Positions 1-8,903 of a stretch of 64,000 nucleotides of DNA are shown here, piece after piece. Source of the DNA: Symsagittifera roscoffensis (taxonomy: Eukaryota; Xenacoelomorpha; Acoela; Convolutidae); contig NC_087066.1 in NCBI RefSeq assembly GCF_963678635.1, positions 16,353,949 through 16,417,948 of the forward strand, read 5' to 3'. Under the pieces are notes generated by a model that had not been told where the DNA came from, did not search any database, and worked only from the letters and a program-made list of their open reading frames with translations. The translations under genes and the position numbers were made by a program. Each line of letters starts with the position of its first letter. Within the stretch, counting starts at the first letter, position 1.

Positions 1-332
1 GTTTAAAGATTGCCATTTTGGCCAATTTGGGACAATCAACGCGCGATATATTTCGCGCTATTAACGCGTAAGCGGAGAGTTAATCCGTCTTAGAAATCGT
101 TCCAAATTGGTTAAAAGAAGCTTATTTGCCATAATTGGTTTGTTACAAGGAGCGAAATCTATATTTTTGTACTTTATATGGCGTGTGGGGGGATGATTTT
201 TATTTAAAAATTTCACATTAAAAAAAAATCTTTTGTTTTATTTCGTTGAATTTTTAAATGTTATTACTGCTCCATAAACCTTAAAAGGCAGTCGGAACAT
301 TCAGGGCTTCGCCCTGATACGAGCAGTCTTGT
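1..332 (-). repeat. R1 dispersed repeat, copy a (cut by window edge)
   Basis: This is a minus-oriented copy of a repeat seen at least six more times near 52.3, 52.95, 56.07, 57.2, 58.95 and 62.25 kb. Its marks are a 15-nt hairpin CAGGGCNNNGCCCTG (302-316), the phrase GAATGTTCCGACTGCC, a CACACGCCATAT block, and a segment with GCGCGAAATATATCGCGC-like inverted halves. In the minus orientation the hairpin overlaps the end of the small ORF at 264-599, so R1 looks like the tail of that gene family. Confidence 0.8.
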
Positions 333-599
333 TTTTTTCTCTTTTACTGAGTGCGGGTCACTTTTTTCACCGTTTTCCTCTGTGTCAAATGAGAGCAGGC
401 AGTAGTATTTGCTCTGCATTTTGCATAAAGACCAGAAATAGTTATGGTTACGAGGCATCTCTACAGGAATCATAAAAATCAGAGAGGACCAATTTGGAGT
501 AAAGGAAGGTTTAATTACGATATCATTATGTGCACAAATAAAATCAATTAAAGAAATTGAAGCGATTATAATTGACAAGTCAAGGAGCATCATTCTCAC
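264..599 (-). CDS. small secreted cysteine-containing protein, hypothetical (possibly frameshifted at its end)
   Basis: A 111-aa ORF. It begins with a hydrophobic stretch of about 20 residues after MRMML, ending near ICAHND, which looks like a signal peptide. The mature part has the signature NPNWSS/TPNWSS, then IPVEMP, FWSLCKM and YYCLL, shared with the 93-aa ORF at 59989-60270 on the same strand, so the two are paralogues. The last ~20 codons run into repeat R1. A run of seven A's in the minus strand just before them probably shifts the frame relative to the paralogue, whose end is read in the frame giving KTA.I and then a stop. I do not recognise the family. Export is inferred from the N-terminus only. 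It could be a degenerate gene copy rather than an active gene. Confidence 0.45.
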   Translation of the reverse strand: MRMMLLDLSIIIASISLIDFICAHNDIVIKPSFTPNWSSLIFMIPVEMPRNHNYFWSLCKMQSKYYCLLSFDTEENGEKSDPHSVKEKKTRLLVSGRSPECSDCLLRFMEQ

Positions 600-989
600 A
601 ATTTGAAATTTTCACAACATATTATATTTCGTGTAGTAAAGCAAAGAAATGAAAGTAACCCCAGAAATTGTATATGAATTTGAATTGTTTGAATAATTTT
701 TGATTTCTTTCGTGTATCAATATTTATTGTTTATGAATAACTGCTAAGCAAAGAACAAAATATTAACCAAGTTAATCAATTTAATCACAGCGATCGTAAA
801 ACGGAATAGAAATTAACTATAAGGTCATACTGTCAAAATAACAAAAAGACATTGGACGAACTTTGGTTCAGACTTTTTGTCGAGAAAACCAGAAGCAATA
901 AAGACAAGTCCGATGTAGTTCCTCACTCTCAAACACATTGATGCTAGCCAGTGATCTGATATCTAACAAAAATAAAAAATACTGGTGCA

Positions 990-1134
990 CCCTGTTCGAC
1001 TCATGATTCGACCCTGTTCGACTCATGATTCGACCCTGTTTGACTCATGATTCGACCTTGTTCGACTCTATCGACCCTGTTCGACTCCTAATTTGACCCT
1101 GTTCGACCCATGATTCGACCTTGTTCGACTATAG
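990..1134. repeat. minisatellite, about 6.7 units of 22 bp
   Basis: Tandem units of CCCTGTTCGACTCATGATTC plus GA start at 990, 1012, 1034, 1056 (shortened to 19 bp), 1075, 1097 and 1119. The TTCGA core appears twice in most units. A related GTTCGA-rich stretch continues to about 1215 without strict periodicity. Confidence 0.9.
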
Positions 1135-1303
1135 TGTTCGTTCGACCGTCTTAATTTGCGACGAAAATCGGACTCCGTTCGACCGCGTTCGAAAATTGGA
1201 CTCCGTTCGAGTCGAACACCTCAACCGGTGTGTTTTTTCTTCCCTGAACAAATGCAAAAGTTTTTATAGTTTCAGTTATCTTCATTGATAGCAAAATTCG
1301 ACA

Positions 1304-1383
1304 ACGTCTTCTGAATACATATTGCAACCGTCTGCAGTCAAAGACGTCTTCTGAATACATATTGCAACCATCTGCAGTCAAAG
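1304..1383. repeat. 40-bp tandem duplication
   Basis: Two adjacent 40-bp units (1304-1343 and 1344-1383) beginning ACGTCTTCTGAATACATATT differ at one position. They produce a spurious antisense ORF. Confidence 0.9.
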
Positions 1384-4300
1384 AATGCTTTCTCATGTTT
1401 TCACCGGTTTTTCAGGGTGTCCACTTCAAAAATTGAAATGACCATCTATAAACCCTCCAGACATTTTGTAAAACTGTTTTACACAATTTCTTTTTAGTTG
1501 GTAAAAAATTGAAATTAGAAATTGAAACCTATAATCCTTCATTTTTCTTGTTATGAAAATGTAGTAATACGTGTGCCATAAAACTGTACTAGTTAATCAA
1601 ACACAATTATTCAGACAGCAGACATATATAAAAAAGTGTTAATGCATTGTGTGAATCTTTGTTAAGTTTTGTTCATAATATTTATTTGGCTTTTTCTTTC
1701 GTCTTTTTGAAAATCCCATTTTCTAGAAAAAAAATGTTTATTTTTGCGGAAAAAAAACGTTTTTTGATGCGAATGACTAAAAGTGCCGCAGCATAACCTT
1801 ATCTCTCAAACAAAATCGACCACAGATAGATTGATAAATGTTGATTTGCCCAGTTTAAATGCTGGTCTAAAAAACTTTCCTTTTAAAAATCTGACAAATT
1901 CTTACAAATGTGGGCTTTGTTACACGCTAGAAAGTTTTTCTTATGAGAAAGATCTTAAATAGTGACTTTCTTACACGAAAATTAAAAGAGAGGCCTTACG
2001 AGGCCAAGCTGTGCACTGGATAGGCGCACAATTTTGTGTCTGTATGTTGCTAGATTACAGAGACAAGTTTTTAAGCGTGTTAAAATTGTGTCGGAACTAT
2101 CAAATGAAATGAAAGAACAAAAAGAAGAACAAGGAACATCCTTGTTGTAGAATCCACTCAAAATTGGCAAAATGCACAGATTAGCCTCATAATGGGAACT
2201 TTTCCTACAAAGTATTTTCAGAAAAATGTTTATGGTTATTTCTTTTAACTTCTCATAACCAATAAAATAGTTCTCGAAAACATAAACTAATTCTCGAGTC
2301 ATTAGCAAAAACTCATAAACCGAAGTAAATCAATTTAATCAAATGGGTTTATTGAAACAGCCACTAACTTTTCATACTTAGCTTTTTTCTGCATTACGCG
2401 GCCGAACTGGTCCTAATATATAACAGGTCCTAAGGTATGAGACATGATTCGTCCAAATTTTTTTCAAACTAATCAAAAATTCAAACTAATCAAAATGATT
2501 CGTCAAGTTTGATTTTTTTTACTTTTTTCTCCGAAAGAATTTCAAACCGCTAAATATGTAATTAACAGATTTATTTTTAAAATATTTCAAAATTTTTTTA
2601 ATCGAAGTGCTTGCATTACACCCACAAACTTAATTTTTCTTCATAAAAATGGAAATGAATTGATTTTTGTCTCAAATTACGATTGAGAAACACATTAACA
2701 GTATTTATAGTAATTTTTGGAGCTTTAGAGTGATTTGTGTAGAAATTTCGTAAAAAACTTTATAGGAGTTTTAGGATATGGAATTTTTGTGCAGTATGGT
2801 CAACTGGGGCGAGCACAGATTCGAGAGCAGGTATAAAGTTTTGATTACACGCATTTGATATCCTTGGAGTACTTCTATGATCAATCAATCAGTTTTGGTT
2901 TTCGTTTGTCTTGAATATAGTATTCTAAACATTTTTATGATTTTCTTCATGAAAAAAAAGTTAAACAAAAAACTCATGGTTTGTTATTTAGAACCAGAAA
3001 AAATCTGAACCGGATCAGAGTTCCTCGGAGCCAATTTAGCAAAAATTTCATTTAAAACGGTTTTAAATAAGAATAAAAGTGTTAATATCAAAATTTAACA
3101 AGAGGTCCTCAAATTGCTGGAGATTGACATTTTGGCGGCATTTTTTCCGGTATTTATTCTGACTAGTTTGTTATCAGACATACTTTGCCCTGAGGACTTG
3201 AACTATTTTCTGAATGTTTGGGCGATCACACTCCATTAAAGTTTGGAATTCCTTGTGTCTTTCCTCGGCCGAATTTTTAGTTTTTCGTCCATCCTTGGCG
3301 TTTTCGAACAGATTTCACAATGTAATGGATACTGTCGAACTCCTCGAACATAAATTCTAACCCAAGTTAAAAAATCAAAAACATTTTGGTGGCAGTCGTT
3401 GAAATAATATGCAAGAGATAAAAAAAATTATTGAAACAAAACGAGGTGTTTAAGATGCTTCTAACAATCAATTGCCCTTAAACTTACTGTAATTTTTTTT
3501 CAGTTTTGTATTTAACTCAAAACAGGTGCTAAATTTCACTTTTTTTTTGCTCACTGGATTTTAATCTTACCAAAACCACCGCAAAATAGGAGTTTTTTTT
3601 AGCTCATTTCGCACCGTTCGCTTAATCCCCCAATTATTATATAACCGTGCACGTGCAGCTAACGCTTGCGGCGAATTGTCTCCAAATGGACGAAAAAGAT
3701 TTCCTAGCTGATTTTTCTATGGCTGGTTTAAAATCTCACAAACCATTTTCAATTTTTAGTGCGCACCATAAAGGATTTAAAAAAGTGTTTCTCGTTTGTT
3801 GAACCGACACGAAGCTGTAAAAAAGTTTCAGAACATAAAAAAACCGATCAAAAAAGAGTTCTGTTCAATTTCATAACAACTCTTGTGATAGTAAAAAAAA
3901 AACAGCAAGAGTATCACTACCAAGTAATTTTATTAAATTCCAGTTATTGAATGGGCAGCTTTTTCAAAGAAGTTTTTTAAATGGTACTGCTCTTCGATGT
4001 CTTGCAATTACATTGAATAACAAGTTAGGTTGTCCATCTATTCTCACGCCTGTTCTCCCTTGAGTTTTAAAAAAGGAAATGAAAAAAGAAATTGTTCCAA
4101 CAAAGAAAAATTTTGGAAAACTCATCGAGTGGTTTTTCAAAAACAAATATAAGTGTGTCTATCAAGATTGGCGTTAAAAAAACTCTGCTGACCTGTCCGG
4201 GCGATACCTTCTAAAATAGACAATCTGAAAAACTAAATTTAATTCAAAAGAAATATGTTTGCAACGGTGAGTTTGAGCTCACGTCAATTTTAAGAAATAC

Positions 4301-4592
4301 GTTTTTTGGAGATATCACATGCAATTAAGGACAAGATGAGTGAAATATTACTTCAATTAATTTGAAAAAACTGGTATATCTAGCTGGTCTTTTTTTCCAA
4401 TAACCAAAAGTTATAAGGATGTTTCTACTCATTTGTTTTCATATACAAAACGATAGTCAATCGTGATGTTTTATTGTCAGATTGGTTGGTCTTGAGTGAG
4501 AACTTTGTTTCATCGTCGTTGATTAGATTCGAAATTCAAATTATGGTTTTTGCGGTTAGAAGTTGATAATGTCATCAACGTCCTCGGGGGAT

Positions 4593-4596
4593 CCTT
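4593..4596. repeat. target-site duplication, left (CCTT)
   Basis: CCTT lies immediately before the 5' LTR. The same four bases (23450-23453) follow the 3' LTR. A 4-bp duplication fits integrases of Ty3/gypsy elements and retroviruses. Confidence 0.85.
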
Positions 4597-5006
4597 TGGA
4601 ACCTGATCTAAACTACATTTTATGATTGGATAAATTAGATATTTTACCACTGTAAAGTATTTATTATTAACCAATCATGATCCATCTAACTAACAACCCA
4701 CTTATTTGTAAGTGCTGGAATTACTTGTAATTTCAGCACCAGAGAGATTTGAATTTAACTTAGAAATTAGTTGACTCTCCAAGAAGACTTCAGCAACCGC
4801 AAGAAACCAGTATACCCTAGATCTATTGAGCCTAGCAGAGACTAGTTAAACACCCTGAGACTAGATAGTATAAGAGTAAGATTAGGATCGGTATTAGACT
4901 AAGAAGTTGCACGAATCTATCCGGCCGAAAATAAGATAGCGTGACGAGCAGACGGTGTACCCTATCCGAAATTACTCTATGAGTTAACCACCTCGGTTAT
5001 AACTCA
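4597..5006 (+). repeat. 5' LTR of copy 1 (410 bp)
   Basis: Starts TGGAACCTGATC and ends GGTTATAACTCA, that is TG...CA. It matches 23040-23449 at 409 of 410 positions by eye; the difference is TTATTATT versus TTAATATT. It contains a 13-bp hairpin at 4712-4739. A TATAAG (4869-4874) could serve as a TATA box, which is inference only. Confidence 0.95.
4712..4739 (+). promoter_or_regulatory. LTR hairpin, 13-bp stem
   Basis: GTGCTGGAATTAC and GTAATTTCAGCAC face each other across TT. All positions pair, one as G-U. In the copy 2 LTR (33146-33173) the G is an A, giving a full Watson-Crick stem. It could act in the RNA (TAR- or poly(A)-hairpin-like) or as a palindromic binding site. Confidence 0.55.
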
Positions 5007-5008
5007 TC

Positions 5009-5031
5009 TGGTGCGACCATAAGTCTCGAAC
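5009..5031 (+). promoter_or_regulatory. putative primer-binding site
   Basis: Two bases after the LTR comes TGGTGCGACC followed by ATAAGTCTCGAAC. The reverse complement ends in CCA and holds TTCGAGA, like the T-loop of a tRNA, so priming by a tRNA 3' end is likely. The T-arm spacing is one base short of a standard tRNA and I could not name the tRNA. The site is identical in copy 2 (33443 onward). Confidence 0.6.
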
Positions 5032-5093
5032 AAGACCTTAATAGCTTAGAATTAACCAAAAATAGATTAGAATTTAGACAAAACATTTTTAAA

Positions 5094-5327
5094 ATGTTAT
5101 ACGACGATAATTTAATCGAAATGTCTCTACGACTCAATAGATCAAAGCCAATATTCCGAACGATAAGAGAACTACCCGGAATTGGAAGAAGACCTCGAAC
5201 CAGAGACGACATACGACAAAATAGAAACTTACCAAATAGTTATATAATAGTACGGCAAAAGCCAACACAAACTTTTATATTTAGAATTTTATTAGCAATG
5301 AATTTAGATTTTCATTTGCAAACTTAA
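5094..5327 (+). CDS. leader ORF0, 77 aa, doubtful
   Basis: A small basic ORF opens 88 nt after the LTR and is kept at the same length in copy 2 (33528-33761). It has an arginine-rich middle (GIGRRPRTRDD) and no recognisable domain. Against a real protein: of about eleven differences between the copies, eight change the amino acid, unlike ORF1 or ORF4. The conservation may therefore reflect an RNA element in the leader rather than a product. It would act as an upstream ORF for any cap-dependent translation of ORF1. Confidence 0.3.
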   Translation: MLYDDNLIEMSLRLNRSKPIFRTIRELPGIGRRPRTRDDIRQNRNLPNSYIIVRQKPTQTFIFRILLAMNLDFHLQT

Positions 5328-5639
5328 ATCTTGAAGTCAATCTTCATGCTCATTTCAGGCGCTAAACAAAATATTAATATACAATAACGATTGATAAAAA
5401 GATCTCAGATCGTTTTTCTAAAATTCTGCAGTATTATATAAAACATGTTTGGAAAATATTTATTGAAAATCAAAACAAAAATTAGTAGCATGACAATAAA
5501 CTGTTAGTAATCATAAATTATCCAATTGTCTCAGCTTCATCACCTAAAACATAACAGCAATCATAAGCTCACTAATATCATTAAAACACTAAATCTTTTC
5601 TTAAACAAATTTAAACCATTTTAAACTTAAATTCACTTA

Positions 5640-6253
5640 ATTTTAAAATCAGATCATCAAGGCTTATCCTTGGATCTTAATTCATTTTCTATTTAATTAA
5701 ATTTTAAAACTTGATCATCAAGGCCTCTCCTTGGATCAAAAAGAACAATTTTGTTCTCCCCCACCCACTTAGTTAGTGTCTAACGACCTCAAACGTCGAT
5801 TCACTATCCAACCCTTTCGCAAAACCCAAGACTAATAGAAGTTTTTCAACAAAACTAACCATTCAAATTAGGATAAACAGTGAAGAACTTCGGTTATTCA
5901 TCCTTCACTTGAACCCTCCTCTTATCAAGACCCAGGATATATCATAGACTTAGTAAGTTTAAAATAGTATCTAACGAACTACTCGCGTTCTAATTATACC
6001 TGAACCTTGTGGATCGATTTACTATTCTCCAACCCTTGAACACAATCACTACCCCTAAGTAAGATTAAGTAAGTTAACACCTTAGCTTATACTAGCCACG
6101 AGAAAGTAAAAATCATTCTTCGGAATCGAATTACTTTTCTCTCCAACCCTGAACAAATAGACCCAGGTTAAGCTAACCAAAAAATCGTAAGGACTAACAA
6201 TTTAAGAAAATAGAATTCATCTAACAAATTTTGCATCCGTCATCCTAAACCTT
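5640..6253 (+). promoter_or_regulatory. structured leader: reiterated stem-loop modules
   Basis: The stretch before ORF1 holds two copies of GATCATCAAGGC...TCCTTGGATC (5652-5676, 5713-5737) and a hairpin AGAACAA/TTGTTCT (5742-5757). Four modules follow, built on one plan: a stem opening with AGTG/AGTA and closing with CACT/TACT, an inner hairpin, then CCAACCCT or close to it (5774-5815, 5879-5917, 5964-6036, 6100-6150). The last module has a C(UUCG)G tetraloop (6118-6123). Copy 2 keeps all of them. A role in packaging, dimerisation or internal initiation is inference. Confidence 0.6.
5953..6074 (+). promoter_or_regulatory. candidate splice donors in the leader
   Basis: GTAAGT at 5953, GTAAGA at 6059 and GTAAGT at 6069 lie upstream of ORF1 and are retained in copy 2. 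Spliced subgenomic mRNAs would be an economical way to express ORF3-ORF7. No acceptor can be fixed from sequence alone. Confidence 0.35.
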
Positions 6254-6721
6254 ATGTCATTTAAAAATCTAGGAAACAAACAAACAATCGTTTTGCACAA
6301 CTGTGAAATAGATAACAAAAAATACGACCTTGTAATCACACCTCACACACAAACAGTTGGATATATTAGAACAAAACGACAAACACTAAAAAGAAAAATA
6401 ATAACTAAACAAAGACAAATAACACGAAAAAGATTTTCCAAAAATAGAAACGCATTTTCAGAATCAGAAGCCAGCAATTTAGACGAACTCTATAAATTAA
6501 AAGAATCTATAGATAAAAATTGCCCCATACACGATCAATTATATTTTTCTGACTCAGAAACAACATCAAATTCATCAAAAAGAGGAAAAAGACGAATAAA
6601 AAAGCAATATAAACACAAACCAGTACATTTATACAACTGGAATCAACCAATTAGACACATCGATAATTACCTATTAACAGTCATTAAACGAAAAAATGAG
6701 CCAAACACACACTCCAAGTGA
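6254..6721 (+). CDS. ORF1, 155-aa basic protein with arginine/lysine-rich motif
   Basis: The intact ORF opens MSFKNLGNKQ, carries a long Arg/Lys-rich stretch at residues ~39-68 (KRQTLKRKIITKQRQITRKR), a Ser/Asp/Glu patch at ~70-105, and a second basic cluster (KRGKRRIKKQYKHK) at ~108-121. Two basic clusters suggest nuclear localisation and RNA binding, as in Rev- or Tat-type accessory proteins; this is inference from composition and I recognise no family. The first ten nucleotide differences from copy 2 are all synonymous, strong evidence that the protein is real and selected. Its last 26 nt overlap the gag ATG (6696) in another frame, so gag may be reached by leaky scanning, reinitiation or frameshifting in the A-rich overlap. 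Confidence 0.8.
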   Translation: MSFKNLGNKQTIVLHNCEIDNKKYDLVITPHTQTVGYIRTKRQTLKRKIITKQRQITRKRFSKNRNAFSESEASNLDELYKLKESIDKNCPIHDQLYFSDSETTSNSSKRGKRRIKKQYKHKPVHLYNWNQPIRHIDNYLLTVIKRKNEPNTHSK

Positions 6722-8093
6722 AGATAGTCCAGATGATGACGATATCTTCCCCTTCCTCGTAGATGCACCCACTGATAGAGGACAGCATATACTTTGCAAG
6801 AATTTACTACTAAATTTATTTGAACCCGGAATCAGCCCATGTACAGCAGAGTTCCCCGATGTAAAAATCAAAAGACAAATTATTGATCACTATCTGAAAG
6901 ATATATGTAATTTGACACAACACTACGGAATCTACACCATAGAATTAACCTCACCAAACCCGAATCACCGCAAATATGTAATTCAAACAGACGACCTTGA
7001 TTTAGAATTTTCAAAAGTATTCTCAGAATACATAAAAAGCATACAATATCATAACTCACAAAGAGCAAACTCCATATTCACTAATGAAGTTTTTGCCATA
7101 ATATATAGTTATATCTCAATATTAGAGAACGAAATTCCAATCCCAAATGTCTCACCGACAGAGACATCCAAACATATAAAGATACGACATGAAATCACAC
7201 TAATTTCAACTTTTCTACATATAATTAAAGAAAATTTCACTAAAGATGATGTTTCACAACATACAAAACATGACTTACAAAAAATTTTGGCATGGTTTAT
7301 AATAGATTATTTCACACATAATATAGATTTAATTTCACAAGCAAGAAAAAATTTCAGACCTCAAAATTCAAACGATGATACCGCCATCACAGAACAGTCA
7401 GACTACGTTTGGGACCCCGAATGGTCTCATTATGCATTTATAAATATCCCACAATCAATTGCAAGTCAAGCAATAAGTACAATATCTTATACCAGAGATT
7501 ATGTAAGAATAGTACCATTAACAATTGATGCAACACCATTAAACTACAATACATTTTTACCCGATACGCGAAATAACAGCTTAAACTCGACCGTCATACA
7601 CAATGAAAACCTTAATGGAACTAGGAACTTCACTCAACAAGATATTCAAACACCATCACACTTCATAAATGAAGAAATTGTACAAACAACAACAACTACA
7701 CAACAAATTATTTCACCAATACGTCCAAATTTAACAACACCAAGAAATACAAACACTTCACTAGCACAGGTAACATTACAGTCAACCGTTAAACCTTCGG
7801 TTGCTCCAAAATATTCACAAATGGATTACCAAATATATAGACCCATGACAATACCGTCGAAAACACGCAGAACATTCACAAGAAACAATTTTGCGGAACA
7901 TAATTATAATTATACACATTCATCAAAAACAAACTATCCTCCACGAAATAATAATATTAACCAAATCAGATCTCGATATTGGAATAATCCAATGGCAACA
8001 ACCAATTCAGTAAATTTTCAGGCTAATCCACATCCTCCACAGGATCATAGTGAAAATTACCCATTCTTTCAACAGAATAAAAATAAAAAATAA
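6696..8093 (+). pseudogene. gag: gag N-terminal region (copy 1), ends at a premature stop
   Basis: Start ATG at 6696, overlapping ORF1. Residues 1-30 are acidic (DSPDDDD). Residues ~45-250 look globular and match no domain I know; residues ~280-465 are Asn/Thr/Gln/Pro-rich and disordered. The retrotransposon Gag core comes only later, so this is an extra N-terminal part in the position of a matrix domain. The TAA at 8091-8093 replaces a glutamine codon present in copy 2, where the frame continues. The fragment therefore belongs to one gag-pro-pol reading frame that once ran on. Confidence 0.8.
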
Positions 8094-8186
8094 ACACCTC
8101 ATCAAACGGATTACCTATCCTCTGATGATGATCATTTACAACCAGATATATTTGCACCATATACCCAAGAATATCACGGACAAGGA

Positions 8187-8681
8187 ATGCAGAAACCATA
8201 TACACATCATAGAAATTTTTCTCCACATCAGATAGATACACAAAATCAACAACCAATACAAATGCAAAACCCAATTAATACACAATCTTTTCAACCAATT
8301 CAGCCACAAAACCCAATGATTACACACTCATATCAACCAACACAAATGCAAAATGAAATACCACTTCCATATTATCTCCAACAACATGAAATAACAAGAA
8401 ACCAACTTTCAAATTTTTCTCAAATGCCAAATGCAGCAGAATCATTACAAATGACAATGAATCCATACCTTATGGGTAGATCATCAATAACATCAAACAA
8501 ACCATTAATGTCATTCACAGGAACAGACCCTGAATATTCTGTAGAAGATTATTTAAATGCAGTAACAGCAAATTTAATTTTAAATATAGGACCTGAACCA
8601 ATTAATACGCCACTACATCAAAATTGGATACATCGACGCACAGCGTTGATACAGACAACCCTAGACGGCGCAGCCCAATAA
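8187..8681 (+). pseudogene. gag: gag middle region (copy 1), ends at a premature stop
   Basis: Same frame as the preceding fragment. The first ~75 codons are a Gln/Pro/Asn linker with repeated NPINTQSFQPIQ-like units. Then the Gag capsid-like core begins: FTGTDPEYSVEDYLNAV and, near the end, LDGAAQ, the start of the A-x-x-W helix typical of the Retrotrans_gag family. The stop at 8679-8681 sits where copy 2 has a lysine codon, and another stop occurs at 8796-8798. The ATG at 8187 is not a true start. Confidence 0.8.
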
Positions 8682-8903
8682 TGGTTTTCAGTATTGCCTA
8701 TAGAAATAAAATCAAATTGGAAAAGATTTACACAAGAATTTTCAAAAATGTTTGACTCCGAAAGAAACAAACAACAACAAAGAGTTTTATGTAATTAAAT
8801 TCGCAGATTACCAAATGAAACCATCAAACAATTAGCAGTACGTATCGAAACACTAGTTCGAAAAGCATACTCACTAAATACACACGACTACAAAAACACA
8901 AAA

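Larger units (their letters stand above)
600..4592. other. host DNA without a supported gene
   Basis: About 4 kb of AT-rich sequence with many homopolymers. Only short ORFs occur in it, none with a recognisable domain, signal peptide or repeat-supported conservation. It contains a 22-bp minisatellite at 990-1134 and a 40-bp tandem duplication at 1304-1383. I see no RNA gene. Confidence 0.6.

Noticed and set aside
3759-4146. Short ORFs in the left flank
   Set aside because: They are 60-63 codons long, without motif, conservation or signal peptide, and as expected by chance in AT-rich DNA.
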